This document shows positions 15,228 to 23,852 of a stretch of 64,000 bases of DNA, in pieces. Both the position numbers and the translations under genes were made by a program. Under the pieces are notes generated by a model. The model worked only from the letters and a program-made list of their open reading frames with translations. It was not told the origin of the DNA and did no database searches. Origin of the DNA: Burkholderiaceae bacterium (GTDB taxonomy: Bacteria; Pseudomonadota; Gammaproteobacteria; Burkholderiales; Burkholderiaceae_C); assembly GCA_017992055.1 (NCBI GenBank), contig JAGOPK010000003.1:1-64000 (forward strand). The letters run 5' to 3'. Position 1 is the stretch's first letter; every line of letters begins with the position of its first letter.

Positions 15228-16213
15228 CGCGGGCTCCTCAGCTGGCGCAGCCGTGCCGGCAGGCTGGCGATGCCGCCGGGCAGAAAGCGCAGGATCAGGA
15301 TCAGCGCCGCGCCGTAGAACAGGTGCTGGGTCTGCACCGCGCCACGGAACAGCTCGGGCAGCGGCGTCAGCACGATGGCCCCGGCCAGCGGCCCGTACAG
15401 CGAGCCGCGGCCGCCGATCACCAGCATGGTGATGAAGGCCACCGAGGCCGCGGTGGCAAAGGACTCGGGCGAGACGAAGCCGATGTAGCGCACCGTCAGC
15501 ACGCCGCCCAGCGCCGCCAGGCTGCAACCCAGCACATAGGCCACCAGCTGCACGCGCAGCACCGACAGGCCCACCGATTCGGCCAGCGCCGGATTGGCCG
15601 CCACCGCGGCCATGGCGCGGCCCAGCGGGCGCTGGTGGATGACGGCCAGCAGGGCCACCGACAGCGCCGCCACCACCAGGGCCAGCGCATAGAAGCGCTC
15701 GCGGCTGTCGAAGGAGAAGCCGGCCACCGCCAGCGGCGCGATGCCGGCGATGCCGCTGGCGCCGCCGGTGAGGCCACCGAAGTCCAGCAGCAGCAGCCGC
15801 ACCAGCTCGGCGAAGGCAAAGGTCACCAGCACGAAGTACACGCCGCGCAGGCGCAGGATCACCCAGCCCAGCAGCAGCGACACCACCGCCACCAGCACCA
15901 GGGCCAGCAGCGTGGCGCCCAGGCTGCCCAGGCCCAGGTGCTGGCCGGCCAGCACCGCGGCATAGGCGCCGATGGCCACCGGCGCCGAATGTCCGAAGGA
16001 CAGCTGGCCGGCACGGTCGATCAGCGCCAGGCCGCCGACGATGAGCACGTTCAGGCAGGTCAGGATGGCCAGGTGCAGCACGAAGGCGCCACCGAACCAG
16101 GGCGCGATGGCCAGCGCCAGCAGGCCCAGGGCGGCGGCGGCGCGCCAGCCGCTGGCCGATGGCAGGGAACGGCGGCGCGAGGCGCCGGCGCCCAGGGTCA
16201 GTCCGGCATCCAT
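15224..16213 (-). CDS. livM: Branched-chain-type ABC transporter permease (LivM)
   Basis: A 329-residue inner-membrane permease with about nine hydrophobic segments. It has the LivM landmarks GLALIDRAGQLSFGHSAPVA (about 62-81) and AVAANPALAESVGL (about 205-218), the EAA-like loop that docks on the ATPases. It starts at ATG 16213, overlapping the livH stop by a base, and ends overlapping livG. With LivH it forms the translocation pore. Confidence 0.92.
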   Translation of the reverse strand: MDAGLTLGAGASRRRSLPSASGWRAAAALGLLALAIAPWFGGAFVLHLAILTCLNVLIVGGLALIDRAGQLSFGHSAPVAIGAYAAVLAGQHLGLGSLGATLLALVLVAVVSLLLGWVILRLRGVYFVLVTFAFAELVRLLLLDFGGLTGGASGIAGIAPLAVAGFSFDSRERFYALALVVAALSVALLAVIHQRPLGRAMAAVAANPALAESVGLSVLRVQLVAYVLGCSLAALGGVLTVRYIGFVSPESFATAASVAFITMLVIGGRGSLYGPLAGAIVLTPLPELFRGAVQTQHLFYGAALILILRFLPGGIASLPARLRQLRSPR

Positions 16214-17083
16214 TCAGGCCTCCCCGCGGCCGATCAGCCCGCGCGGGAACGCGAGCATGCCGACGATGACCAGCACGAACAGCAGCATGTCGGCGGTGCT
16301 GGTGCTGAGGAACAGCGCCGAGTAGCTCTCCAGCAGGCCCAGCACCAGGGCCGCCACCGCCGCCCCGGGCACGCTGCCCAGGCCGCCGAGGATCACCACC
16401 ATGAAGGCCTTGAGCAGCGGTGCCGAGCCGATGAAGGGCGACACCGAGAACAGCGGCGCCATCAGCGCTCCGGCCACCGCGGCCAGCGCCACGCCCAGGC
16501 CGAAGCCCAGCGGATACACCAGGCCGGCGCGTATGCCCTGCAGCGCGGCCGTCTCGCCGTCCTCCACCGCCGCGCGCAGCGCCCGGCCGCCGCGGCTGTG
16601 GCGCAGGAACAGGTACAGCGCCAGCAGCACCAGCGCGGCAAAGCCGACCACCAGGATGCGCGCATTGGGCACGGCAATGCCCAGCAGCGTGGTCGCGCCC
16701 TCGGCGATGCCGGGCATGGCCTGCGGGTCGGGGCCGAACAGCATCAGCGCGCCGTTCTGCAGCATCAGCGCCAGGCCGATGGTGGTGATCATGCCGTTCA
16801 GCTCGTCCTTGCGGAACGGCCTGAGCACGGCCCATTCGAGCAGGGCGCCCAGCAGCAGCGCGGCCAGCGCCGCCACCGCCACCGCGGCCAGGAAGGGCAG
16901 GCCCAGCCGCGTGATGCACAACCAGGCCGCAAACGCGCCCAGCATGTAGAACTCGCCGTGCGCGAAGTTGACCATGCGCATCACGCCGAACACCAGCGTG
17001 AAGCCCACGGCCATCAGCAGGTACAGCAGGCCGATGATCAGGCCATTCACCGTGGCCTGGCCGATGACGAAGCTCCAGTCCAC
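16214..17083 (-). CDS. livH: Branched-chain-type ABC transporter permease (LivH)
   Basis: A 289-residue permease. The N-terminal GLIIGLLYLLMAVGFTLVFG and RMVNFAHGEFYMLGAF are diagnostic of LivH; the cytoplasmic ATPase-contact loop GRALRAAVEDGETAALQGI lies near 165-185. The start is a GTG at 17083 with AGGG about nine bases upstream. The frame is open far upstream, but that stretch lies antisense-phase inside livK. It follows livK by 14 bases. Confidence 0.92.
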   Translation of the reverse strand: MDWSFVIGQATVNGLIIGLLYLLMAVGFTLVFGVMRMVNFAHGEFYMLGAFAAWLCITRLGLPFLAAVAVAALAALLLGALLEWAVLRPFRKDELNGMITTIGLALMLQNGALMLFGPDPQAMPGIAEGATTLLGIAVPNARILVVGFAALVLLALYLFLRHSRGGRALRAAVEDGETAALQGIRAGLVYPLGFGLGVALAAVAGALMAPLFSVSPFIGSAPLLKAFMVVILGGLGSVPGAAVAALVLGLLESYSALFLSTSTADMLLFVLVIVGMLAFPRGLIGRGEA

Positions 17084-17097
17084 CGCCGGTGCCCTGC

Positions 17098-18267
17098 TCA
17101 GCGGCAGCCTTCGGCGGGCGTGCAGCGTGCGCGTATGACCTCGCCGCCGTCCTTGATCTCGGCCAGGTAGAACGGCGAGGCCATCTGGTGGTCTATGCCG
17201 TAGGTGGACTTGCCGGTCCAGCTGACCTTGCCGAGTGCGCCGGCATGGTCGCGGATCTTCTCCAGCTCCAGCCGCACCTTGTTGGCATCGTCCACGCTGC
17301 CGGCGCGGCGGATGGCCTCCAGCAGCATCGTGGTGTAGTCGTAGAAGGCCGGGCTGAAGCCGTTGGGCGCGGCCTTGTACCTGGCCTGGTAGGCGTCGAT
17401 GTAGGCCTTGGTCGAGGGCAGGGCGGGGTCGATGGGTGCGTAGACGATCATGCCCTCGACCGCGGCCTTGCCGGCCACGCCCACCAGCTCGGCCGTGGCC
17501 GGCCCGCCGGTGCGCACGAAGCGGCCCTTGAAGCCCATCTCGCGCGCCTGCTTGACGATCAGGCCGGCGGTGGCCGGCGAGTTGCCGTTCAGCTCGATGG
17601 TGTCGACGCCACGCGCCAGCATGCGCGTGATCAGCGGCACGAAGTCCACGCGCTCGCGCTCGAAGAACTCCTTCACCGACAGCTCGCCGCCGGCCTTGGC
17701 ATAGGCCGTCTCCAGGTCGCGGCCGATGACCTGGCCCGACTCGTCGTTGGGCAGCAGCACGCCGGCCTTCTTCACCCCATGCACCTTGACCAGCCAGGCC
17801 ACCTGCGGCTCGGCGAACTCGTAGGTGGTGGTCACCGGGCGGAAGGTGAAGGGCTTGTCGGCGGCCAGCGCCTTGTTGGTGAAGCCCAGCGTGGCCACGA
17901 TGACCTGGTTCTTCTCGGTCACCGGCTGCACCGCCAGCACCGGTGCCGAGCCGGTGGGGCCGATGATGTACTTGACCTTGTCTTCGAACACCAGGCGGTT
18001 GGCGATGGTCACGGCCTCGCCGGCCTGGTACTTGTCGTCGTAGGCGATCAGCTGCACGCGCAGCTTGCGGCCGCCCACCTCCAGGCCGCCGGCGGCGTTG
18101 ACCCGCTCGATGGCCAGCTCGGCGGCGTTTTTCATCGCCTGGCCCCAGGCCGCGCCCGGCCCCGACAGCGTGACATGGGCGCCGATCTTCAGCACCTCCT
18201 GGGCATGGGCGGGCAGCGTGGTGGCGGCCAGCAGGGCGGCTCCGGTGGCCAGGCGCAGCGGGTTCAT
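17098..18267 (-). CDS. livK: Branched-chain-type ABC transporter substrate-binding protein (LivK-like)
   Basis: A 389-residue periplasmic binding protein with a clean Sec signal peptide (MNPLRLATGAALLAATTLPA, cut near AHA-QE). The mature part begins VLKIGAHVTLSGPGAAWGQAM, the usual start of the type I two-lobed HAAT receptors. TGSAPVLAVQPV and ELNGNSPATAGLIVKQA line the binding cleft in relatives. The ATG at 18267 has GGAG five bases upstream. The 156-base gap upstream is the likeliest promoter for livKHMGF and the amidohydrolase. Two cysteines near the C-terminus (RARCTPAEGC) could form a disulfide. The ligand is unknown. Confidence 0.93.
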   Translation of the reverse strand: MNPLRLATGAALLAATTLPAHAQEVLKIGAHVTLSGPGAAWGQAMKNAAELAIERVNAAGGLEVGGRKLRVQLIAYDDKYQAGEAVTIANRLVFEDKVKYIIGPTGSAPVLAVQPVTEKNQVIVATLGFTNKALAADKPFTFRPVTTTYEFAEPQVAWLVKVHGVKKAGVLLPNDESGQVIGRDLETAYAKAGGELSVKEFFERERVDFVPLITRMLARGVDTIELNGNSPATAGLIVKQAREMGFKGRFVRTGGPATAELVGVAGKAAVEGMIVYAPIDPALPSTKAYIDAYQARYKAAPNGFSPAFYDYTTMLLEAIRRAGSVDDANKVRLELEKIRDHAGALGKVSWTGKSTYGIDHQMASPFYLAEIKDGGEVIRARCTPAEGCR

Positions 18268-18423
18268 GGTGTCTCCGGTTGAGGGCGTCTCCGCTCGGAT
18301 CTGGCGGTGATCGATGCGCTGGATCTTGCCCGGCGCCCCGCTGCGCGCCCAATGGGAAATGTGGATGCATTCATTGCGGCCGCGCATAGACCGGTGCCGC
18401 GCAGTGGACGCGTCCGCATCGCG

Positions 18424-19341
18424 TCAGGCCGCGGCCATCAGCGCCGCGAACTCGCGGTGCAGGTGCTCGCGAAAGCTCTGCACCGCGGCCGTGGGCATGC
18501 TGCGCCGGGCGACGATGCTGCCGTAGCTGCGGTGGGCGCTGAAGTCGGCCGGCTCCAGCTCGACACGCGACGCGCGCGCATTGCTGCGCGCCATCGAGCG
18601 TGGCAGGAAGGTGATGCAGCTGCCGGTGTCGATCATGCCCAGCAGCGTCGGCAGCGTGGCCACCGTGCCCATCTCCAGCACCGCGCCCTGCTGCGCGAAC
18701 TCGGCCGCCAGGCGCTCGCGCAGCTGGGTGTAGCGGTCGAGGAAGATCATGCGGTAGGGCAGCATGCTGGCCAGGCTGACGCGCGGCTGCGCGGCCAGCG
18801 GATGGCGTGCCGGCGCCACCACCACCAGGTCCTCGCGCGCCAGCGGCCGGAACAGCAGGTGGTCGGGCGCGCCGTCGATGGCGGCCACGCCGATGTCGGC
18901 GCTGCCCTCGCCGATGGCCTTGAGCAGCGGCTCGTAGGGCATGTCGCGCAGCAGCACCTGCACGTCGCGGAAGCGCTCGCAGAAGCCGTGGATGATGCGC
19001 GGCAGAAAGGTTGCCGAGATCACCGGCGTGGCGGCGATGACGACGCGGTTGCGTGCCTGCTCCGAACGGTCGCGCAGCTGGGCCAGGGTCTCGAACAGGC
19101 CGCTCAGCGCCTCGGTGGCGGCGGCACTGAGCAGCCGGCCGTCCTCGGTGGCCTCGACCAGGCGCGTGGTGCGGTGCAGCAGCTTGACGCGCAGCACCTC
19201 CTCCAGCTTCTTCACGCGGTTGGACACGGTGGGCTGCGAGATGCACAGCCGCTCGGCCGCGCGGCTGAAGCTGCCCTCCTCGGCCACCACCATGAAGGTC
19301 TCCAGCTCGGACAGGTGGAATCTCAGCTGCGGTGCGTTCAC
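18424..19341 (-). CDS. LysR-family transcriptional regulator
   Basis: A 305-residue regulator. The N-terminal winged helix includes FMVVAEEGSFSRAAERLCIS and QPTVSNRVKKLEEVLRVKLL (about 17-56); a two-lobed periplasmic-binding-protein-like effector domain follows from about residue 95. The start is a GTG at 19341. It lies between a Bug receptor gene (16 bases upstream) and livK (156 bases downstream), all on the same strand. It may therefore be carried in the transcript of the lyase/dehydrogenase genes while controlling the liv promoter. LysR proteins are usually activators that respond to a pathway intermediate. Confidence 0.9.
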   Translation of the reverse strand: MNAPQLRFHLSELETFMVVAEEGSFSRAAERLCISQPTVSNRVKKLEEVLRVKLLHRTTRLVEATEDGRLLSAAATEALSGLFETLAQLRDRSEQARNRVVIAATPVISATFLPRIIHGFCERFRDVQVLLRDMPYEPLLKAIGEGSADIGVAAIDGAPDHLLFRPLAREDLVVVAPARHPLAAQPRVSLASMLPYRMIFLDRYTQLRERLAAEFAQQGAVLEMGTVATLPTLLGMIDTGSCITFLPRSMARSNARASRVELEPADFSAHRSYGSIVARRSMPTAAVQSFREHLHREFAALMAAA

Positions 19342-19357
19342 GGGTGATGCTTCTGGC

Positions 19358-20344
19358 TCAGTCGGCGACGATGCCGGCGTCCTTGACCACGGCGCGGAAG
19401 CGCTCGGTGTCGCGCTTCATCAGGGCCAGCAGGGCCTCGGGCGTGCCGCCCAGGGCCTCGAAGGACATGGCCTCCAGCCGCGCCTTGACGGCCGGCGCCT
19501 GCAGGCTGGCGCGCAGCTCGGCATGCACGCGCTGCACGATCTCGGCCGGCAGCCCGGCCGGCCCCCACAGCCCGTACCAGGAGGGCAGGTCGAAGTCGGC
19601 CAGGCCGCTCTCGGCGATGGTGGGCACCTGGGGCAGGGCCGCGGCGCGCTTGGGGCTGGTCACGGCCAGCACGCGCAGCCGGCCGGCCAGCACATGCGGC
19701 AGCGCCGACGGGATGGGCTCGACCATCGCCGCGGTGTGGCCGGCGATGGTGTCGGTGAGGGCCGGGCCGCCGCCGCGGTAGGGGATCACCGGCATCTTCA
19801 GCTGGCCGCGCTGGTTGATCAGCTCCTCGGCCAGGTGGCCGGCCGTGCCCATGCCCGAGGTGGCCCAGCTGTAGCGGCCGGGCTGGGCGCGCACCTGGGC
19901 CAGGAACTCGGTCAGGTTGGCGGCCGGAAAGGCGTTGTGCACCACCAGCAGCTGCGGCACATAGCCGATGTAGCTGATGGCGGTGAAGTCGGCCAGCGCG
20001 TCATAGGGCACGGTGCGCAGGATCAGCGGGTTGATGATCTGGTTGGACGCCGTCAGCAGCAGCGACAGGCCGTCGGCGCGGGCCTGGGCCACATGCTTGC
20101 TGCCCAGCGTGCCATTGGCGCCGCCGCGGTTGTCCACCAGCACCTGCTGGCCCAGCTGGGCGGCCAGCGCCGGCGCCAGCAGGCGCGTCAGCGTGTCCAC
20201 CGTGCCGCCGGGCGGGAAGGGCACGACCAGGCGCACCGGCGCGGCGGGCCAGGCGGTGGCGCGGGCGGCGCCGGGCAGCAGGCCGGCGCCGGCCAGGCCC
20301 AGGGTCAGGCGGCGGCGCCGTGCGCCTTGCTTGGAAAGTGGCAT
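19358..20344 (-). CDS. Bug-type (TctC family) periplasmic receptor 1
   Basis: A 328-residue tripartite-tricarboxylate-family binding protein. A basic N-terminus (SKQGARRRR) and hydrophobic stretch form a Tat- or Sec-like signal cut near ARA-TA. The mature domain shows the Bug pattern VRLVVPFPPGGTVDTLTRLL, VDNRGGANGTLGSKHVAQA and LAVTSPKRAAALPQVPTIAE. No TctA or TctB membrane genes are in the window, so it either shares a distant TctAB or acts as an extracytoplasmic sensor. It lies 43 bases after prpB and 16 before the LysR gene. Confidence 0.92.
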   Translation of the reverse strand: MPLSKQGARRRRLTLGLAGAGLLPGAARATAWPAAPVRLVVPFPPGGTVDTLTRLLAPALAAQLGQQVLVDNRGGANGTLGSKHVAQARADGLSLLLTASNQIINPLILRTVPYDALADFTAISYIGYVPQLLVVHNAFPAANLTEFLAQVRAQPGRYSWATSGMGTAGHLAEELINQRGQLKMPVIPYRGGGPALTDTIAGHTAAMVEPIPSALPHVLAGRLRVLAVTSPKRAAALPQVPTIAESGLADFDLPSWYGLWGPAGLPAEIVQRVHAELRASLQAPAVKARLEAMSFEALGGTPEALLALMKRDTERFRAVVKDAGIVAD

Positions 20345-20387
20345 GCTGTGTCTCCTGTCGCTGTTTTTTGGTGCCCGTCGGGGCGGG

Positions 20388-21272
20388 TCAGCGCCGGCTC
20401 GCGAACAGCGCGTCCAGCCTGGCTTCGTAGGCGTGGTAGCCCAGGCGCTGGTACAGCTCCTCGCGTGTCTGCATCGTCGCCACCACCTCGCGCTGGTGGC
20501 CGTCGCGGCGCAGCGCCTGGTACACCGCTTCGGCGGCGCGGCTGGCAGCGCGGAAGGCCGACAGCGGGTACAGCGCCAGCGCCACGCCGGCCGCGGCCAG
20601 CTCGGCCGTGCCGAACAGCGGCGTGCGGCCGAACTCGGTCAGGTTGGCCAGCACCGGCACCGGCACCGCGGCGCAGAAGGCGCGGTACTGCTCCAGCGTG
20701 CCCACGGCCTCGGGGAACAGCATGTCCGCTCCGGCGTCCACATAGGCCCGGGCCCGGTCGATGGCCGCCTCCAGGCCCTCGCTGGCCAGGGCGTCGGTGC
20801 GCGCCATGACGACGAAGCCGGCATCGCTGCGTGCATCGACGGCGGCGCGGATGCGGTCCACCATCTCGTCGCAGGCGACGATCTCCTTGCCGGGGCGGTG
20901 GCCGCAGCGCTTGGCGCCGACCTGGTCTTCCAGGTGCAGTCCGGCGGCGCCGGCGCGCTCCAGCGAGCGCAGCGTGCGCGCGACGTTGAAGGCCGACGGC
21001 CCGAAGCCGGTGTCGGCATCCACCAGCAGCGGCAGCGCGCTGGCGGCGGTGATGCGGCGCACGTCGACCAGCACGTCCTCCAGCGTCGAGATGCCCAGGT
21101 CGGGCAGGCCCAGCGAGCCGGCGGCCACGCCGCCGCCGGACAGGTACAGCGCCTGGAAGCCGGCGCGCTCGGCCAGCAGTGCGTGGTAGGCGCTGCCCAC
21201 GCCCGGCAGCTGCAGCGGGCGTTCGGCGGCGATGGCGGCGCGCAGGCGTGCGCCGGGGGTGTTGCATGCCAT
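20388..21272 (-). CDS. prpB: 2-methylisocitrate lyase-type enzyme (isocitrate lyase/PEP mutase family)
   Basis: A 294-residue TIM-barrel lyase that splits a carbon-carbon bond in 2-methylisocitrate-like acids, giving pyruvate plus succinate, or related products. Metal-binding D85-A-D87 and the catalytic loop [10 protein letters not shown] at 121-130, with Cys123 as general acid, are intact. LEDQV, ARTDAL and GADMLFPEA follow in order. The family also contains 2,3-dimethylmalate lyase, oxaloacetate decarboxylase and carboxyPEP mutase. Without prpC or acnD in the window, a relative acting on another branched malate-type acid is as likely as the methylcitrate cycle. The ATG at 21272 lies ten bases after the aldehyde dehydrogenase gene. 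Confidence 0.85.
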   Translation of the reverse strand: MACNTPGARLRAAIAAERPLQLPGVGSAYHALLAERAGFQALYLSGGGVAAGSLGLPDLGISTLEDVLVDVRRITAASALPLLVDADTGFGPSAFNVARTLRSLERAGAAGLHLEDQVGAKRCGHRPGKEIVACDEMVDRIRAAVDARSDAGFVVMARTDALASEGLEAAIDRARAYVDAGADMLFPEAVGTLEQYRAFCAAVPVPVLANLTEFGRTPLFGTAELAAAGVALALYPLSAFRAASRAAEAVYQALRRDGHQREVVATMQTREELYQRLGYHAYEARLDALFASRR

Positions 21273-21282
21273 GGCCGGGCCC

Positions 21283-22767
21283 TCAGGTGCGCATCGCGAA
21301 CGGGTCGCGCTTGTCGTCGGAGAAGTCGATGCTGATGTTCTTGATCTGCAGGTACTCGTCCAGCGCGGCCTCGCCCTTCTCGCGGCCGAAGCCGCTGTCC
21401 TTGAAGCCGCCGAACGGCGTCTGCACCGCCAGCGCGCGGTAGGTGTTGACCCAGACCTGGCCGGCCTGCAGCGCGCGCACCATGCGCATCGCGCGCGGCA
21501 GGCTCTGCGTCCACACGCCGGCGGCCAGGCCATAGCGCGTGTCGTTGGCAATGCGCACGGCCTCGTCCTCGTCGTCGAAGGGGATCACCGCCAGCACCGG
21601 GCCGAACACCTCGTGCTGGGCGATCTGCATCTGGTTGTGCACGTCGGCAAAGATCGTCGGCTCGACGAAGAAGCCATGCTCCAGCCCCGGGCCGCGCGCC
21701 GGCCCGCCGCCGCTGACCAGGCGCGCGCCTTCGCTGCGTGCGCGGGCGATGCAGTCGAGGATGCGGCGGAACTGCGGCTCGTTGGCGGCCGTGCCCATGT
21801 CGGTGGCCGCATCCAGCGGATCGCCCAGGCGGATGCCGCGGGCGCGCTCGGCCAGCGCCTGCAGCAGGCGCTCGTGCACGCCGCGCTGCACCAGCAGGCG
21901 CGAGCCGGCCACGCAGGTCTGGCCCGAGGCGCCGAAGATGCCGGCCAGCGCCCCCACGGTGGCGCGTTCGAGGTCGGCATCGTCGAACACGATGTTCGGC
22001 GACTTGCCGCCCAGCTCCAGCGTCACCGGGATCAGGCGCCGTCCGGCGGCGGCGGCGATCTCGCGGCCCACCTCCGGGCTGCCGGTGAAGCTGACCTTGG
22101 CCACGCCACCGTCGACCAGGGCCCGGCCCACGTCGCCGTCGCCGCAGACCACGTTGACCACGCCCGGCGGAAAGCCCGCGGCCTCGACCAGGCGGGCGAA
22201 CTCCAGCGTCGTCACCGAGGCATGCTCGGAGGGCTTGATGACCACGCAGTTGCCGGTGGCCAGGGCCGGTGCCAGCTTGTTGGCGAGCAGGCCCATCGGC
22301 GAGTTCCAGGCGGTGATCAGGCCCACCACGCCCAGCGGCTGGCGCACGGTGCAGTCGAATACGTCGCGCGGGTCCAGCGGGATCTGCTGGCCCCACAGCT
22401 TGTCGGCATAGCCCGCGAAGAAGCGGTACTGGCGCGCCGCGAACACCATCTGCGCCTGGGTCTCGCGGATGATCTTGCCGTTGTCGGTGCTCTCCAGCCG
22501 GCCCATGCGCTGGGCATCGGCCTGCAGCAGGTCGGCCAGCTTCAGCATCAGGCGCGCGCGCTCGTAGCCATTGGTGCGGCTCCACACGCGATCGAAGGCC
22601 TGCTGCGCGGCGGCGATGGCCTGGGCCACGTCGGCCGGCTCGGCCCGGGCCAGGCTGGCCCAGGCCTGGCCGGTGTAGGGGTTGAGGGCCTCGAAGCGCC
22701 GCCCGGCCGCGCCTTCGGTCCATTCGCCGCCGATGTACAGGCGGTGGTGGGGCAGGCCGGCGTTCAT
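21283..22767 (-). CDS. NAD(P)-dependent aldehyde dehydrogenase
   Basis: A 494-residue enzyme oxidising an aldehyde to the acid. All the catalytic marks are present: Asn155 (AWNSP), Lys178 (VIKPSEHAS), the cofactor site [11 protein letters not shown], general base Glu251 (LELGGKSPN) and nucleophile Cys285 ([12 protein letters not shown]). It is closest in style to betaine/4-hydroxybenzaldehyde-like class enzymes; the substrate cannot be told. The ATG at 22767 overlaps the stop of the epimerase gene (ATGA), implying coupled translation. Together with the upstream epimerase-like oxidoreductase and downstream lyase it forms a short catabolic operon. Confidence 0.93.
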   Translation of the reverse strand: MNAGLPHHRLYIGGEWTEGAAGRRFEALNPYTGQAWASLARAEPADVAQAIAAAQQAFDRVWSRTNGYERARLMLKLADLLQADAQRMGRLESTDNGKIIRETQAQMVFAARQYRFFAGYADKLWGQQIPLDPRDVFDCTVRQPLGVVGLITAWNSPMGLLANKLAPALATGNCVVIKPSEHASVTTLEFARLVEAAGFPPGVVNVVCGDGDVGRALVDGGVAKVSFTGSPEVGREIAAAAGRRLIPVTLELGGKSPNIVFDDADLERATVGALAGIFGASGQTCVAGSRLLVQRGVHERLLQALAERARGIRLGDPLDAATDMGTAANEPQFRRILDCIARARSEGARLVSGGGPARGPGLEHGFFVEPTIFADVHNQMQIAQHEVFGPVLAVIPFDDEDEAVRIANDTRYGLAAGVWTQSLPRAMRMVRALQAGQVWVNTYRALAVQTPFGGFKDSGFGREKGEAALDEYLQIKNISIDFSDDKRDPFAMRT

Positions 22768-23744
22768 GCCGGCTGCCCCTTCTGCCAGTCCATCAGGCGG
22801 CGCATGCCGTCCTCGATGGCGATGCGCGGCTCCCAGCCGATGGTGCGCGCCGCCTGTTCGCGGCTGAAGCCAAGGCGCGTGCCGGCGGCCGAGCGCACGG
22901 CGCGCCGGTCCTCGCGGTAGTCGATGGCCAGGTCGCTGCGGCCGCACAGCTTCAGTGCCAGCTCGGCCACGCGGGTGTGGGTGGTGTCCACGCCGGTGGC
23001 GATGTTCAGCGCATGGCCATGGGCCTCGGCGCTCATCGCCAGCACACAGGCGCGGGCCACGTCGGTGACGTAGACGTAGTCGTGCACCTCGCTGCCATCG
23101 CCCTCGATCACCGGCGCCTGGCCGCGGCGCACCTGGTCGCAGATCTGGGCCACGAACACCGCATTCACCGCCCGCGCATGCTGGCGCTCGCCGTACACGC
23201 TGGCAAAGCGCAGCGCATTGAACTGGATGCCATGGGCCTTGGCATAGCGCGCGCACAAGGCCTCGCCCATCAGCTTGCTGGAGCCGTACAGCAGCGACGG
23301 CGGCTGCAGGCCCTGGCTGACATAGGCCGTGTCCTCGCCGATCGGATGGCTGCTGGCATTGCCATACACCGCCACCGAGGACGAGAACACCAGGCGCCTC
23401 ACGCCGTTGAAGCGGCAGGCCTCCAGGGTGTTGACCATGCCCAGCGTGTTCACCGACACGCCGGTCAGCGGGTCCTGGGCCATCGGCAGCGTCAGGTAGC
23501 CGGCCAGCGCAAACACGCCGTCGGCGCCGGCGGTGGCCTCCAGCAGGTCGGGCAGGCGCATCACATCGCCACGCAGGCGCTTGACGCGGCTGTCGCCGTC
23601 CAGGTGCGCGATCGTCGCCGGCGTGCCCAGCGAGTAGTTGTCGAGCAGGCGCACCTCGCGTGCGCCGCCGGCCAGCAGCTGGTCGGCGATGTGCGAGCCG
23701 ATCAGGCTGGCGCCGCCGGTGATGACATAGATGCCCTGGGTCAC
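22764..23744 (-). CDS. NAD-dependent epimerase/dehydratase family protein
   Basis: A 326-residue extended short-chain dehydrogenase. The N-terminal Rossmann motif is ITGGASLIGSHIA, followed by LDNYSLG, the catalytic SSSVAVYGN and LYGSSKLMGE (Tyr and Lys of YxxxK), and FASVYGERQHARAV. Such proteins epimerise or oxidise nucleotide sugars, but some act on small hydroxy-acids. The GTG at 23744 has an excellent GGAG six bases upstream; a longer frame to 23825 would enter the divergent promoter and is not used. As first gene of the minus-strand operon its promoter should lie in the 108-base gap to the PrpD-like gene. Confidence 0.85.
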   Translation of the reverse strand: MTQGIYVITGGASLIGSHIADQLLAGGAREVRLLDNYSLGTPATIAHLDGDSRVKRLRGDVMRLPDLLEATAGADGVFALAGYLTLPMAQDPLTGVSVNTLGMVNTLEACRFNGVRRLVFSSSVAVYGNASSHPIGEDTAYVSQGLQPPSLLYGSSKLMGEALCARYAKAHGIQFNALRFASVYGERQHARAVNAVFVAQICDQVRRGQAPVIEGDGSEVHDYVYVTDVARACVLAMSAEAHGHALNIATGVDTTHTRVAELALKLCGRSDLAIDYREDRRAVRSAAGTRLGFSREQAARTIGWEPRIAIEDGMRRLMDWQKGQPA

Positions 23745-23796
23745 GAAGCTCTCCTTTGGCCCGGCAGAACGCGCCGGTTGCGATGAGGTGGACAAA

Positions 23797-23804
23797 TGTA
23801 TACA
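23797..23804. promoter_or_regulatory. Candidate GntR-type operator TGTATACA in the divergent promoter region
   Basis: The 108-base gap between the epimerase and PrpD-like genes contains the perfect 8-bp palindrome TGTATACA, with a further GTGGAATACTAAGGAGTAC nearby. GTATAC cores are typical of operators for FadR/VanR-like GntR regulators, and one is encoded 11 kb away in the same cluster. Its central place in the divergent gap suggests control of both operons. The palindrome is short, so chance is possible. Confidence 0.4.
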
Positions 23805-23852
23805 GTGGAATACTAAGGAGTACAAACAACGCGGTCAAGCCGCATCAACCCC

